A stretch of DNA of 64,000 nucleotides. It comes from Achromobacter sp. B7. GTDB lineage: Bacteria; Pseudomonadota; Gammaproteobacteria; Burkholderiales; Burkholderiaceae_B. Under the pieces are notes generated by a model. It saw only the letters and a list, made by a program, of their open reading frames with translations, was not told the origin of the DNA and made no database searches. Shown here piece by piece: positions 32,995-41,115 of this stretch. Position 1 is the stretch's first letter. Every line of letters starts with the position of its first letter. A program made the position numbers and the translations under genes. The stretch covers positions 2,666,001-2,730,000 of the forward strand of contig NZ_CP032084.1 in the NCBI RefSeq assembly GCF_003600685.1, read 5' to 3'.

Positions 32995-35066
32995 GATGCG
33001 TGGCCCTCCATGGTGGGATGGGCGGGTTGGTAGTCGGGGGCGTCGGGAAAGAACGCGCGGCGGATGCCCACCAGCGCCACCACCGCGCGGTCACGCGCGG
33101 CCACCCCTTGCGGCGTGGCGGCCACGCTGGATAGCGCGCGGTCGATCTGCGCCAGGAACTCCGGCGTCTTTTCCCCCACGCGCCATGCCGAGCGCGCGCG
33201 GAAAAACTGCGCCAGGCTGTTCAGCACCGGCTGGATCGTGGCCTCGGCCATCGGCAGATGACGACGCGCCCGTTGCAATTCGGTGATGTCGCGGCCCACG
33301 CGCAGGTCCTTCAACGCGTCGGCGGCAACCAGGTCGTCGGGCCGCTCGGCCAGCGCCAGGCGCGGCTGCAACAGGCCGATGCGATCCAGCATGCGGGCGG
33401 TGTAGGTATGGCGCGACGGCGCGCGCGGCGAGCTGGCCAGCGTGGCCAGTTCTTTCCAGTTGGCGGCCTGGATGCGGCGGGCGCTCCAGTCGGCGCTGAC
33501 CGTGCGGAAGATGGCGGCGATGATGGCCGCCGTGGCCACGCCCATGCACTGCGCCACCTGCGTATCGATAAACGACACGATGTCGGCGGTGTTGGTGTCT
33601 TGCAGCGCCATGGTGCCCAAAAAGCCGAACAGCATCGCCATGGCCTTGCCGGTGCTGGCGGGGCGCGCGATGAAAATGCCCAACACGAAGGCGGTGGGCA
33701 GCATCGACAGCGCCAGCATTTCAAACGAATGTATGGCGGGCATGATGCCCAGCAGGTACAGCGCCGACAGCGGAATCGAATACACCGTGTAGGTCAGGAA
33801 CTGCATGATGCCGGGCACCGGGTTGTCCTGCGACGCAAAGAAGCAGCTGAAGATGGCGGCCATCAACGCGGCCGTGGCGCCGTTGCTCCAGGCCGTGCCG
33901 ATCCAGAATGCGCAGCACACCGAAATGGCCACGCCCGCAGCCAGTGCCGACAGCAGCGCCATGCCGTGGTCGCGGTGCAGCGCGGCGTTGGGGGCGCGGG
34001 CAGGGCGGGCGTGGTGCATCCCGCCCCGCATCGACCCGCGCCGTGGCGCGCCTTTCAGGCCGGCGTGGATTTCGCGGCGCAGCGCCAGGCATTCGTCGTA
34101 GGTATCGATCAGTTCGCGCAGCCGCGTCATCAGGCTGGCCAGCAGGGCGTCGCGCCAGGTGGAATGGCTGTCGATGGCGGGCGTGGCATGCGAGACGGCC
34201 GCGCGCAGTTGCACGGCGGTGTCGTGCGAGGCCTGGGCGCCGGCGTTGATCCATTCTGAAATATCGTTCAGCAGCGCGGACACCGTGTCGGGCAAGGGCT
34301 GGTCATTGGCCTGAAGCGCGCGCAGGCGGTCTTCCACGGCCGAGACGGCCGGCGTCAACGCCGAAATCTGGTCTTGCATCGCGCGCACCGCGCCGGACGT
34401 CCAGCGCAGGTTGCTGGTGTCGAACGGCACATGGGTGGACAGCAGGCGCAGCTGGGTGATGTCGTTGGCCAGCACGCGGCGATCGCGGTCGCGCTGTTCG
34501 GCGGTTTTGCCGCTTAGCGTGTCGTGCATCCAGTTGCGGGCGTCGCGCACGGCCTTGTCCAGTTGCAGCGTCAGCGCGGGCGCCAGGCCACGCGGCAGCA
34601 CAATGCTGTGGACCAGCGTGGCGCACACGATGCCCAGGCTGATCTCTTCCACGCGGGCCAAGGCCGTGTCGAACACCAGCGACGGGTCCGTCACGCTGGG
34701 AAACCCGATCATGGCGGCGGTGTAACCGGCCAGCATGAACAGGTACGACCGGGGCGTGCGGTCCAGCACCGACATGTACAGGCAGGCGCCTACCCACATC
34801 ACCATGGCGGCCGTCATGACGACGGGCGAATTCGACAGGCGCGGCACCATGTAGACGGTGGCGGCCGACCCGGCAAACGTGCCGACCAGCCGGTACAGCG
34901 CCTTGGAACGCACCGCGCCCGACCAGGGCTGCGCCACGACATAGGCGGTGGTCATCGCCCAGAACGGACGCGGCAAACCAATGCTGTAGGCCAGATAAAG
35001 CGCCATGATGGCGCTTAGGTAGCTCTTGAGCGAAAAAATGGTTTCGCGGACGTTCGGCAATTTCAC
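32991..35066 (-). CDS. FUSC-family efflux transporter (AaeB-like)
   Basis: Inner-membrane protein of 691 residues with the AaeB layout: an N-terminal bundle of about six helices (TIFSLKSYLSAIMALYLAYS onward), a long soluble loop, a second helix bundle (VAISVCCAFWIGTAWSNGAT onward) and a C-terminal soluble domain. AaeB exports hydroxylated aromatic acids; relatives export fusaric acid. The stop overlaps the DUF1656 start, and its start overlaps the MarR gene stop by 4 nt, so the whole operon is translationally coupled. Confidence 0.92.
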   Translation of the reverse strand: MKLPNVRETIFSLKSYLSAIMALYLAYSIGLPRPFWAMTTAYVVAQPWSGAVRSKALYRLVGTFAGSAATVYMVPRLSNSPVVMTAAMVMWVGACLYMSVLDRTPRSYLFMLAGYTAAMIGFPSVTDPSLVFDTALARVEEISLGIVCATLVHSIVLPRGLAPALTLQLDKAVRDARNWMHDTLSGKTAEQRDRDRRVLANDITQLRLLSTHVPFDTSNLRWTSGAVRAMQDQISALTPAVSAVEDRLRALQANDQPLPDTVSALLNDISEWINAGAQASHDTAVQLRAAVSHATPAIDSHSTWRDALLASLMTRLRELIDTYDECLALRREIHAGLKGAPRRGSMRGGMHHARPARAPNAALHRDHGMALLSALAAGVAISVCCAFWIGTAWSNGATAALMAAIFSCFFASQDNPVPGIMQFLTYTVYSIPLSALYLLGIMPAIHSFEMLALSMLPTAFVLGIFIARPASTGKAMAMLFGFLGTMALQDTNTADIVSFIDTQVAQCMGVATAAIIAAIFRTVSADWSARRIQAANWKELATLASSPRAPSRHTYTARMLDRIGLLQPRLALAERPDDLVAADALKDLRVGRDITELQRARRHLPMAEATIQPVLNSLAQFFRARSAWRVGEKTPEFLAQIDRALSSVAATPQGVAARDRAVVALVGIRRAFFPDAPDYQPAHPTMEGHAS

Positions 35067-35536
35067 GATGCGTTGTCCTGTTGATGGGCCCCGGCGCCGC
35101 GTCCCAGCGACACACTCAGCGCGTCAAATACGCGCAGACAGGCTTGCAGGTCGGATTCGCTGACGCCGTTGAACAGACGCCGGCGCAGTTCCACCAGCAC
35201 GTTTTCGACCTGAGCCCGCAGCGCATGGCCGGCTTCGGTCAAATGCAGGGTTTTGGCACGGCGGTCATGGGTGTCTTCGCGGCGTTCCATCAGGCCGGCG
35301 GCCACCAATTGATCCAGCACGCGAACCAGGGACGGGCCCTCGACGCCCAGCGCCTCGGCCAGCGCGCCCTGGCGCACGCCGTCTCCCAGGCGGCCGGCCA
35401 GGATGACCGGCCAGGCGGTGGCCTGCGACAAACCGTAGTCGGCCAGCGCCTTGTCGGCAGCGCCACGATAGGCCCGGGACAGCACCATCAGGTTGGCGGT
35501 GGTGGCCATGAGTTGGGAGTCGGAAGGAGTGTTCAT
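35063..35536 (-). CDS. MarR-family transcriptional regulator of the FUSC efflux operon
   Basis: Winged-helix regulator of 157 residues. ALAEALGVEGPSLVRVLDQL is the recognition helix region, followed by the wing REDTHDRRAKTLHLTEAG, characteristic of MarR. The ATG at 35536 is chosen because upstream codons run into the operator. First gene of the efflux operon, so it probably represses its own operon and is released by an aromatic acid. Confidence 0.92.
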   Translation of the reverse strand: MNTPSDSQLMATTANLMVLSRAYRGAADKALADYGLSQATAWPVILAGRLGDGVRQGALAEALGVEGPSLVRVLDQLVAAGLMERREDTHDRRAKTLHLTEAGHALRAQVENVLVELRRRLFNGVSESDLQACLRVFDALSVSLGRGAGAHQQDNAS

Positions 35537-35557
35537 GGAAATCGATTGTATCCTATC

Positions 35558-35573
35558 TATTAGCTTACTAATA
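35558..35573. promoter_or_regulatory. MarR-type operator palindrome
   Basis: TATTAG-CTTA-CTAATA is a perfect 6+4+6 inverted repeat, 22 bp upstream of the marR start. A TACAAT -10-like box (minus strand, 35545-35550) lies between it and the gene, so binding would cover the promoter. Confidence 0.7.
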
Positions 35574-35643
35574 ATTGAATATGGCGAATATCTCCATTGA
35601 TTTTTCCAATCGGTCAGATCAGTGCGGACTTTTCCATGGGCGG

Positions 35644-35670
35644 AAAAATGGGGCCGCAAAGGCGGCCCCA
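35644..35670 (-). terminator. Rho-independent terminator of queD
   Basis: In transcript sense a 9-bp stem (TGGGGCCGC / GCGGCCCCA, loop of 4) is followed by five T. It lies about 30 nt after the queD stop. Confidence 0.9.
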
Positions 35671-35701
35671 GGCCATTCAGTCGGACAATGACCGGGGCGG
35701 A

Positions 35702-36145
35702 TTACGCCGCGCAGTCCGCCCAGCAGTTGGGCGTTTCGTACAGGCGCACGCGGGTCAGGCGCAGGTCGGCGCCATAGTGGCCGTGGTAGTGCGGGGCCAG
35801 CGTGTCGAAGACGATCTTGGCCAGGTTCTCGGCCGTGGGGATGCGGTCCAGCACCACGGTCTTGTGGTCGGGCAGGGTATCCAGAAAACCGCGCACGGCG
35901 GCATCGCCCTCGAACACCAGAAAGGCGTGATCCCAGACATCCACGATGTGGGTCTTGGCGATGTGCTTGATCTCGGAAAAATCCATCAACATGCCGTTGT
36001 CGGATTCGCCCGGCGCCTGCACCACGTCGCCCGTCAGGGTGATTTCAAGCACATAGCGGTGGCCATGCAGATTGCGGCACTGGCTGCGGTGGTCGGGGAT
36101 GCGGTGGCCGGCGTCGAATTCCAGCCTGCGGGTCACGGAAATCAT
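35702..36145 (-). CDS. queD: 6-carboxy-5,6,7,8-tetrahydropterin synthase QueD
   Basis: Enzyme of 147 residues in queuosine/7-deazaguanine synthesis: turns dihydroneopterin triphosphate into carboxytetrahydropterin. The zinc His residues are in FDAGHRI and NLHGHRY, and the catalytic Cys is in SQCRNLHGH; DHAFLV and GIPTAENLA-like RIPTAENLAKIVFD are conserved. It follows queE by 28 nt on the same strand; queC is not in the window. Confidence 0.94.
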   Translation of the reverse strand: MISVTRRLEFDAGHRIPDHRSQCRNLHGHRYVLEITLTGDVVQAPGESDNGMLMDFSEIKHIAKTHIVDVWDHAFLVFEGDAAVRGFLDTLPDHKTVVLDRIPTAENLAKIVFDTLAPHYHGHYGADLRLTRVRLYETPNCWADCAA

Positions 36146-36173
36146 CGCGCGGTCCGCCGCGCGTGGGGGTAAA

Positions 36174-36806
36174 TCATGGAATGCCTATGTATTTGTGGGT
36201 CTGCAAACTCAGCCGCCATTGCGGATGCTGCATACAGTACTGAACGGCCTTCTCGGTGTTGGCCACGCGCGCGGGGCCGTCCATGGGTTGCAGGAAAAAG
36301 TGTTCGAAATCCAGGTGCGCAAAGGTCTCGGGCAGGGCGTTCAGCTGCGGGTAGACCAGCTTCAATTCATGGCCGCGGTCAATGACGATGGGCGCGGTGC
36401 CCTTGGGGCTGACACAGATCCAGTCAATGCCGGCGGGCGGCTTGACGGTGCCGTTGGTTTCGATGGCCACGGTAAAGCCGCGTGCGTGGATGGCGGTCAG
36501 TAGCGCCGCGTCCAGTTGCAGCAGCGGTTCGCCGCCGGTGAAGACCACGTAGCGGTCTTCGGTGCCGGGGCCCCACGTGGCGGCAATGGTGTCGGCCAGC
36601 AGGTCCGGCGTGGCAAATTTGCCACCGCCTTCGCCGTCGGTACCGATGAAGTCGGTGTCGCAGAACGTGCAGGCGGCGCTGGCGCGGTCGCTTTCGCGGC
36701 CGGTCCACAGGTTGCACCCCGCAAACCGGCAAAATACCGCCGCGCGGCCTGCATGGGCGCCTTCGCCTTGCAGGGTCTTGAAGATTTCTTTGGCGGTGTA
36801 GGTCAT
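36174..36806 (-). CDS. queE: 7-carboxy-7-deazaguanine synthase QueE (radical SAM)
   Basis: Radical SAM enzyme of 210 residues, using carboxytetrahydropterin made by QueD. The start IFKTLQGEGAHAGRAAVFCR is diagnostic. The cluster motif is not the standard CX3CX2C but CX14CX2C (Cys in AGCNLW, then AACTFCDTD), the variant known from Burkholderia QueE. FTGGEPLLQ binds SAM. A 7-bp hairpin (36816-36835) stands 10 nt before the ATG, and no ribosome site is visible. Confidence 0.93.
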   Translation of the reverse strand: MTYTAKEIFKTLQGEGAHAGRAAVFCRFAGCNLWTGRESDRASAACTFCDTDFIGTDGEGGGKFATPDLLADTIAATWGPGTEDRYVVFTGGEPLLQLDAALLTAIHARGFTVAIETNGTVKPPAGIDWICVSPKGTAPIVIDRGHELKLVYPQLNALPETFAHLDFEHFFLQPMDGPARVANTEKAVQYCMQHPQWRLSLQTHKYIGIP

Positions 36807-36815
36807 AGAGGTTGC

Positions 36816-36835
36816 TGGCTAGGGGTTGCTAGCCA
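36816..36835 (-). other. Leader hairpin just upstream of queE
   Basis: TGGCTAG and CTAGCCA pair across a 6-nt loop in the queE leader, 10 nt from the start codon. It does not match the preQ1 riboswitch patterns I know; it may affect translation initiation. Confidence 0.4.
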
Positions 36836-36898
36836 CCCAGGGTCAGCATCAGAATCGGGCAAAAGCGGAATATTTTACTTGGTATAGACTCCCGGCCT

Positions 36899-37315
36899 AT
36901 GTTTCATGTCCAAGATTCCCTGTATATCGACGAACGCGACCTGACGTTCAGCATGATCCGCGCCCAGGGCGCGGGCGGCCAGAACGTCAACAAGGTGTCC
37001 AGCGCCGTCCACCTGCGCTTTGACGTGCGGGCCTCGCATCTGCCGCAAGAGGTGCAGGACGCGCTGTGCGCCGTCAGCGATCACCGCATCTCGAAAGACG
37101 GTGTCATCGTCATCAAGTCGCAGTCGTTTCGCAGCCAGGAAAAGAACCGGGCCGAAGCCATCGAACGGCTGGTGACGCTGGTGCGCAACGCCATCCAGGT
37201 CGACAAACCGCGCCGCGCCACCAAGCCCACCCGCTCATCGCAACGCCGCCGCGTGCAGCGCAAAGTGCTGCACGGCGAGGTCAAGCGCCTGCGGGGCCGC
37301 GTGCAGGGCGATTAA
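36899..37315 (+). CDS. arfB: Alternative ribosome-rescue factor ArfB (YaeJ), peptidyl-tRNA hydrolase
   Basis: Protein of 138 residues that frees ribosomes stalled on broken mRNA. The catalytic GGQ is in RAQGAGGQNVNKVSSAVHLR near residue 26, and the basic C-terminal tail (RRATKPTRSSQRRRVQRKV) is the part that enters the empty mRNA channel. Length and layout match ArfB rather than RF1/RF2. It is divergent from queE and unrelated to it in function. Confidence 0.95.
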   Translation: MFHVQDSLYIDERDLTFSMIRAQGAGGQNVNKVSSAVHLRFDVRASHLPQEVQDALCAVSDHRISKDGVIVIKSQSFRSQEKNRAEAIERLVTLVRNAIQVDKPRRATKPTRSSQRRRVQRKVLHGEVKRLRGRVQGD

Positions 37316-37364
37316 GCAAAAACAAAGCCGCAAAACCTTGTTGCCCGAAGGGGCATGACTTCAT

Positions 37365-37380
37365 ATCGAACTTCTTCGAT
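37365..37380. promoter_or_regulatory. ArsR operator candidate
   Basis: ATCGAA-CTTC-TTCGAT is a perfect 6+4+6 inverted repeat 30 bp upstream of the arsR-type start, followed by a further ATTCGAT half-site. Such AT-flanked palindromes over the promoter are typical for ArsR-family autorepression. Confidence 0.6.
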
Positions 37381-37410
37381 TTAAGATTCGATAAATTGCG
37401 ATATACCAAT

Positions 37411-37770
37411 ATGACCCAACCCGCTTCCGCTTCCGCATCGTCCGCAGGCCAGACCGGCGCAGAGCCCGGCATTGATGCCGACGCCATCATCAAGGCGTTG
37501 GCCAATCCGGTGCGGCGCGACATTCTTGCGTGGCTGAAGACGCCGCATGCGTACTTCGAGGAACGTCCGGGCCACACCTTCGAACACGGGGTGTGCGCGG
37601 GCCACATCGACGACCGCTGCGGCTTGTCGCAGTCAACCGTGTCCTCGCACCTGGCGGTGTTGCAGCGCGCGGGCCTGATTACGTCGACCAAGGTGGGGCA
37701 GTGGGTCTTTTTCCGTCGCAATGAAGTTGTGATTGCCGCATTCCTGCGGCAGTTGAACCAGGATATGTAG
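37411..37770 (+). CDS. ArsR/SmtB-family winged-helix regulator
   Basis: Regulator of 119 residues: KALANPVRRDILAWLKTPHA begins the domain, and GLSQSTVSSHLAVLQRAGL is the recognition helix. Two Cys flank a short stretch (GVCAGHIDDRCG) just before the recognition helix, so thiol or electrophile sensing is possible; the classic CxCxxC metal site is absent. The ATG at 37411 follows the operator directly, with no clear ribosome site. An old yellow enzyme gene starts 7 nt downstream and is the likely target. Confidence 0.88.
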   Translation: MTQPASASASSAGQTGAEPGIDADAIIKALANPVRRDILAWLKTPHAYFEERPGHTFEHGVCAGHIDDRCGLSQSTVSSHLAVLQRAGLITSTKVGQWVFFRRNEVVIAAFLRQLNQDM

Positions 37771-37777
37771 GAACTTC

Positions 37778-38830
37778 ATGAGCAAGCTGTTTGAACCCCT
37801 GCGCGTCGGCGCGTTGACCCTGCGCAACCGTATTGTCATGGCCCCCCTGACGCGCCAGCGCGCCAGCGAAGGCCGCGTCCCCAACGACCTGATGGTCGAG
37901 TACTACACCCAGCGCGCGGGCGCCGGCCTGATCTTGTCGGAGGCCACCGCGGTGACGCCGCAAGGCGTGGGCTATGCCGACACCCCGGGCCTGTGGTCGC
38001 CCGAGCAAGTGAAGGGTTGGCGCAAAGTCACCGCCGCCGTCCACGACAAGGGCAGCCTGATGGTGGCCCAGCTGTGGCACGTGGGCCGCATTTCCGACCC
38101 GATCTTCTTGAATGGCGAGCTGCCCGTTGCGCCCAGCGCCATTGCCGCCGAGGGCCACGTCAGCCACGTGCGCCCCAAGCGCGCCTATGTCACCCCGCGC
38201 GCGCTGGAAACGGCCGAACTGGCAGGCGTGGTCGACGCCTACCGTCACGGCGCCCAAATGGCCATGGAAGCCGGTTTCGACGGCGTTGAAGTGCACGCCG
38301 CCAACGGCTATCTGCTGGACCAGTTCTTGCAGGACAGCACCAACCACCGCACCGACCAGTACGGCGGATCGCTGGAAAACCGCGCCCGCCTGCTGCTGGA
38401 AGTGGTCGATGCCTGCGTGGCCGTCTGGGGCGCCGACCGCGTGGGCGTGCACCTGTCGCCGCGCGGCGACGCGCACACCATGGGCGATTCGGACCCCGCC
38501 GCGACCTTCCTGTACGTGGCCACCGAGCTGGGCAAGCGCGGCATTGCGTTCGTGTGCGTGCGCGAGCATGAAGGCCAAGACAGCCTGGGCCCGCGCATGA
38601 AGGCCGCGTTCGGGGGCGTGTATATCGCCAACGAGGGCTACACGCGCGAATCGGCCGAAGCGGCCATCGAAGCGGGGCGCGCCGACGCTGTGGCTTTTGG
38701 CGTGCCGTACATCGCCAATCCGGACCTGGCGCGACGCTTTGAACTGAATGCGCCGCTGAACACGCCGGTACCGTCCACGTTCTACGCGCAGGGCGCCACC
38801 GGCTACACGGACTACCCGGCGCTGCCGTAA
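37778..38830 (+). CDS. Old yellow enzyme-family alkene reductase (NemA-like)
   Basis: FMN enzyme of 350 residues reducing activated C=C bonds (enones, maleimides, nitro compounds) with NAD(P)H. MAPLTRQRASEGRVPNDLMV is the N-terminal FMN region, VAQLWHVGRISDP follows, and FDGVEVHAANGYLLDQFLQD is the conserved barrel strand with its His-Asn pair binding the substrate carbonyl. QYGGSLENRARLLLE is diagnostic. It is transcribed with the upstream ArsR gene, suggesting an electrophile-stress switch. Confidence 0.94.
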   Translation: MSKLFEPLRVGALTLRNRIVMAPLTRQRASEGRVPNDLMVEYYTQRAGAGLILSEATAVTPQGVGYADTPGLWSPEQVKGWRKVTAAVHDKGSLMVAQLWHVGRISDPIFLNGELPVAPSAIAAEGHVSHVRPKRAYVTPRALETAELAGVVDAYRHGAQMAMEAGFDGVEVHAANGYLLDQFLQDSTNHRTDQYGGSLENRARLLLEVVDACVAVWGADRVGVHLSPRGDAHTMGDSDPAATFLYVATELGKRGIAFVCVREHEGQDSLGPRMKAAFGGVYIANEGYTRESAEAAIEAGRADAVAFGVPYIANPDLARRFELNAPLNTPVPSTFYAQGATGYTDYPALP

Positions 38831-38877
38831 GTCCCGGTGCAGGTTGCGCTGTTGCGCTGCCCGCGCCTACATCCGCG

Positions 38878-38927
38878 TCATCCCCCCGCGCCATCCCCCC
38901 GCGCCATCCCCCGGACCATCACCCGGG
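38878..38927. repeat. 13-bp degenerate tandem repeat between convergent genes
   Basis: Units of the form (T/C)CATCCCCCCGCG start at 38878 and 38891, with shorter variants at 38904 and 38916. It fills part of the gap between the OYE and CPBP genes. Confidence 0.75.
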
Positions 38928-38954
38928 GCGGTCAACGCCTCAGGCGCGGGACGG

Positions 38955-39923
38955 CTAGAACACCGCGCGCATCGGGTAGGTAAACAGCCCGAAGTGCGCG
39001 GCGTTCAGGCCCAGGTGCGCCAGCACCGCCGCTGCCAGGCCACCGTAGCGATAGGCGACGCCGTAAGCCACGCCGGCCATCGTGGCCAGCAACATCCATT
39101 GCCAGCCGCCGGCAAAGTGCGCCAGCCCGAACAGCAGCGCGGCAACACCCAATGCCGCCCAGCCGCCCCAACGCCGATTCCTCCAACACGTGGCCAGTTG
39201 CTGCTGCACATAGCCGCGAAACAGCGCTTCCTCGGCCACCGTCACCAGCAGCGCGTTATTGATCAGCCAGATCCAACCGGTGTCGGGCCACTTGGGCGCC
39301 CAGCCCACCACGCCCAGCGCCAGCGCAAGGCCCAGGCAGACCAGCACGGCCGCCGCGCACGCCAGCAGCGCTGCCGCCAAAGTCCGGCCGACTATGTGGA
39401 CGGCAATGCCCCCCGCATTGCCGCCCGCATAGCTTCGGGCGTCGCTGCCGACAACGCGGCTCGCGTCCGCGCCCACGTAGCCGCCCACGTAGCCGCCCAC
39501 CATGGGCGGCGCCAACACCAAGATCACCCAGAACGCGACCAGCGGTTTATCCAGATTCAAGTACATGCCAAACGCCACGGCATCCGCGCTAAGCGGGGCG
39601 GGCGCGATGACTTGCGGGTTGTGAAAGCCCGGTATCAGATGCAGAAAAAGCGCGGCGGCCAGCAGCACGAACAGTAGATGGCCGAAAAGGCGCAGGGCGG
39701 GCGGGGGCGTGGCGGGGGAATTGGCCTGGAAAGTCGGCCTGATGCAGACGGCGGCCAAAGCCAACAGCGCGGGCGCGGCCAGCGCCACCGGCTCGATCAC
39801 TCCATCCTTGCACGCCCACGCCCAGGCCACCGCCAACGGCACCAGCGCCCAGCGCCGCGTGGCGGGCGGCCAAAGCATCAAGGCGGCAAGGAACAGGGCG
39901 GGCCACGGACTATACAAAGGCAT
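38955..39923 (-). CDS. CPBP-family intramembrane glutamic endopeptidase
   Basis: Polytopic membrane protein of 322 residues with the Abi/CPBP motifs in its C-terminal third: AEEALFRGYVQQQ (EExxxR), FGLAHFAGG (His) and LAHLGLNAAHF. The N-terminal part has several further helices. A Gly/Tyr/Val insert (VGGYVGGYVGADAS) is coded by a 12-bp in-frame duplication at 39472-39495. The ATG at 39923 is chosen because the hydrophobic start begins there. CPBP proteins cleave prenylated or membrane proteins in some systems; here the target is unknown. Confidence 0.85.
   Translation of the reverse strand: MPLYSPWPALFLAALMLWPPATRRWALVPLAVAWAWACKDGVIEPVALAAPALLALAAVCIRPTFQANSPATPPPALRLFGHLLFVLLAAALFLHLIPGFHNPQVIAPAPLSADAVAFGMYLNLDKPLVAFWVILVLAPPMVGGYVGGYVGADASRVVGSDARSYAGGNAGGIAVHIVGRTLAAALLACAAAVLVCLGLALALGVVGWAPKWPDTGWIWLINNALLVTVAEEALFRGYVQQQLATCWRNRRWGGWAALGVAALLFGLAHFAGGWQWMLLATMAGVAYGVAYRYGGLAAAVLAHLGLNAAHFGLFTYPMRAVF
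39472..39495 (-). repeat. In-frame 12-bp duplication in the CPBP gene
   Basis: CCCACGTAGCCG occurs twice back to back (39472-39483 and 39484-39495) and codes for the repeated Gly-Gly-Tyr-Val in a loop of the protein. Confidence 0.85.
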
Positions 39924-40129
39924 GAATGCGTTAGGGCGGGGAATGCGGAGCGCAAAGTGTAAGGCCCGAGCCGGCGGGTAAGCGCGACATGGCACTAAGA
40001 ACCCGCGCAACGCTGCACCGGCCAACACCGGCCTTTTCATTTAGCCGCATTCGGGCGACCATGCCGCAGCGGCGGCGACGTGCCCGCCCCGTATCCGGCC
40101 CGGTTCACGTGGCCGCAACAGGAGTCGAT

Positions 40130-40504
40130 ATGAAGATGATTGCGTGGTTGATGTTGGCGGCGGCCATTTTGCCGTTCGTCTCAACAATTGTGGCGAAGGC
40201 GGGCGGGCAGAAGTTCGACAACAACGACCCCCGGGCCTGGCTGGCGCGTCAGGAAGGATGGCGCGCGCGCGCCAATGCCGCCCAGATCAATACGTTTGAA
40301 TCGCTGCCGTTCTTCTACGCGGCCGTGCTGTTCGCGCTGTACACGCAGGCGCCGCCCGCGCACGTCGCCACGTTGATGGCGTGCTGGTTGGGCGTGCGTC
40401 TGGGTTATCTGGCGATGTACCTGGCAGGCTGGGGCGCGCTGCGTTCGGTGGTGTGGACGATCAGCGTGGGCTTTGTCATCGCGATCCTGTTTTCCGGCGT
40501 CTGA
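40130..40504 (+). CDS. MAPEG-family membrane protein
   Basis: Protein of 124 residues with four predicted helices. FDNNDPRAWLARQEGWRARANAAQIN followed by ESLPFFYAAVLFA is the MAPEG core. MAPEG proteins in eukaryotes are glutathione transferases or prostaglandin synthases; bacterial ones of this short type have no proven substrate. The ATG at 40130 follows AGGAG. Divergent from the CPBP gene. Confidence 0.9.
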   Translation: MKMIAWLMLAAAILPFVSTIVAKAGGQKFDNNDPRAWLARQEGWRARANAAQINTFESLPFFYAAVLFALYTQAPPAHVATLMACWLGVRLGYLAMYLAGWGALRSVVWTISVGFVIAILFSGV

Positions 40505-40548
40505 GCGGGGGGGGGCTGGTCGTGACGGGGGCCATCACTTCCAGACCA

Positions 40549-40983
40549 TCACTTCCATTCAAATACCGCGCGCCCGCTGCCCGCGCCCTGCACGTTCACT
40601 TCGCGCTCTTGCGCGCGGCCTTCGTACGTTGCCGAGACCTTGTAGGTGCCCGCGGGTAGCTTGATCAGCATGTACGGGCCTTCGGCCGTGGTCTTCAAGA
40701 CTTCCTTGCCTTGTGCATCGCGGATGACCACGGCCACGCTGGCCACGTAGTCGGCCTTGCCCTCGCGCTGCGCCGCGAAAGTCAGCGACAGCGGGTAATC
40801 CTTGGCGGCGGCCTTCATGGCTTCCGATTCATCAATGCCGATACCGCCGCTGATGTACTGCACCGAGCCCTGGTGTTGGACCGCCGGCAGCGCAGCCTGC
40901 GCCGTCGACAACACGCCCGCAATCGCCATGCTGCCCAGCGCCATCATGGCCGACATGGTGCAGCGTTCAATGCGTTTGTTCAT
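40549..40983 (-). CDS. Secreted protein with a carboxypeptidase-regulatory-like beta domain
   Basis: Protein of 144 residues with a Sec signal ending near residue 30 (STAQA). The mature part has QYISGGIGIDESEAMKAAA, then a beta-sandwich (VAVVIRDAQGKEVLKTTAEG, MLIKLPAGTYKVSATYEG) as in carboxypeptidase-regulatory or transthyretin-like domains. Probably periplasmic; the role is unknown. The ATG at 40983 is chosen because the signal peptide starts there. Confidence 0.8.
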   Translation of the reverse strand: MNKRIERCTMSAMMALGSMAIAGVLSTAQAALPAVQHQGSVQYISGGIGIDESEAMKAAAKDYPLSLTFAAQREGKADYVASVAVVIRDAQGKEVLKTTAEGPYMLIKLPAGTYKVSATYEGRAQEREVNVQGAGSGRAVFEWK

Positions 40984-41115
40984 CTGATTCTCCTGAAGTG
41001 GACGAGTACGTTTCGACCTGGGCGCCGGCAAGGAGTTCGCAGCGGTGCGTCTGCAAGATCAACCGATTGTTTCCGCCGCGCGGCTGGCCGGCCCGGCCAG
41101 CATATCCCCGCGCGC

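Noticed and set aside
36807..36898. preQ1 riboswitch before queE
   Set aside because: The leader has a hairpin but not the conserved preQ1 aptamer features I could recall.
40507..40515. Run of nine G after the MAPEG stop codon as a phase-variation switch
   Set aside because: It lies between convergent genes, after a stop codon, so slippage would not alter any gene.
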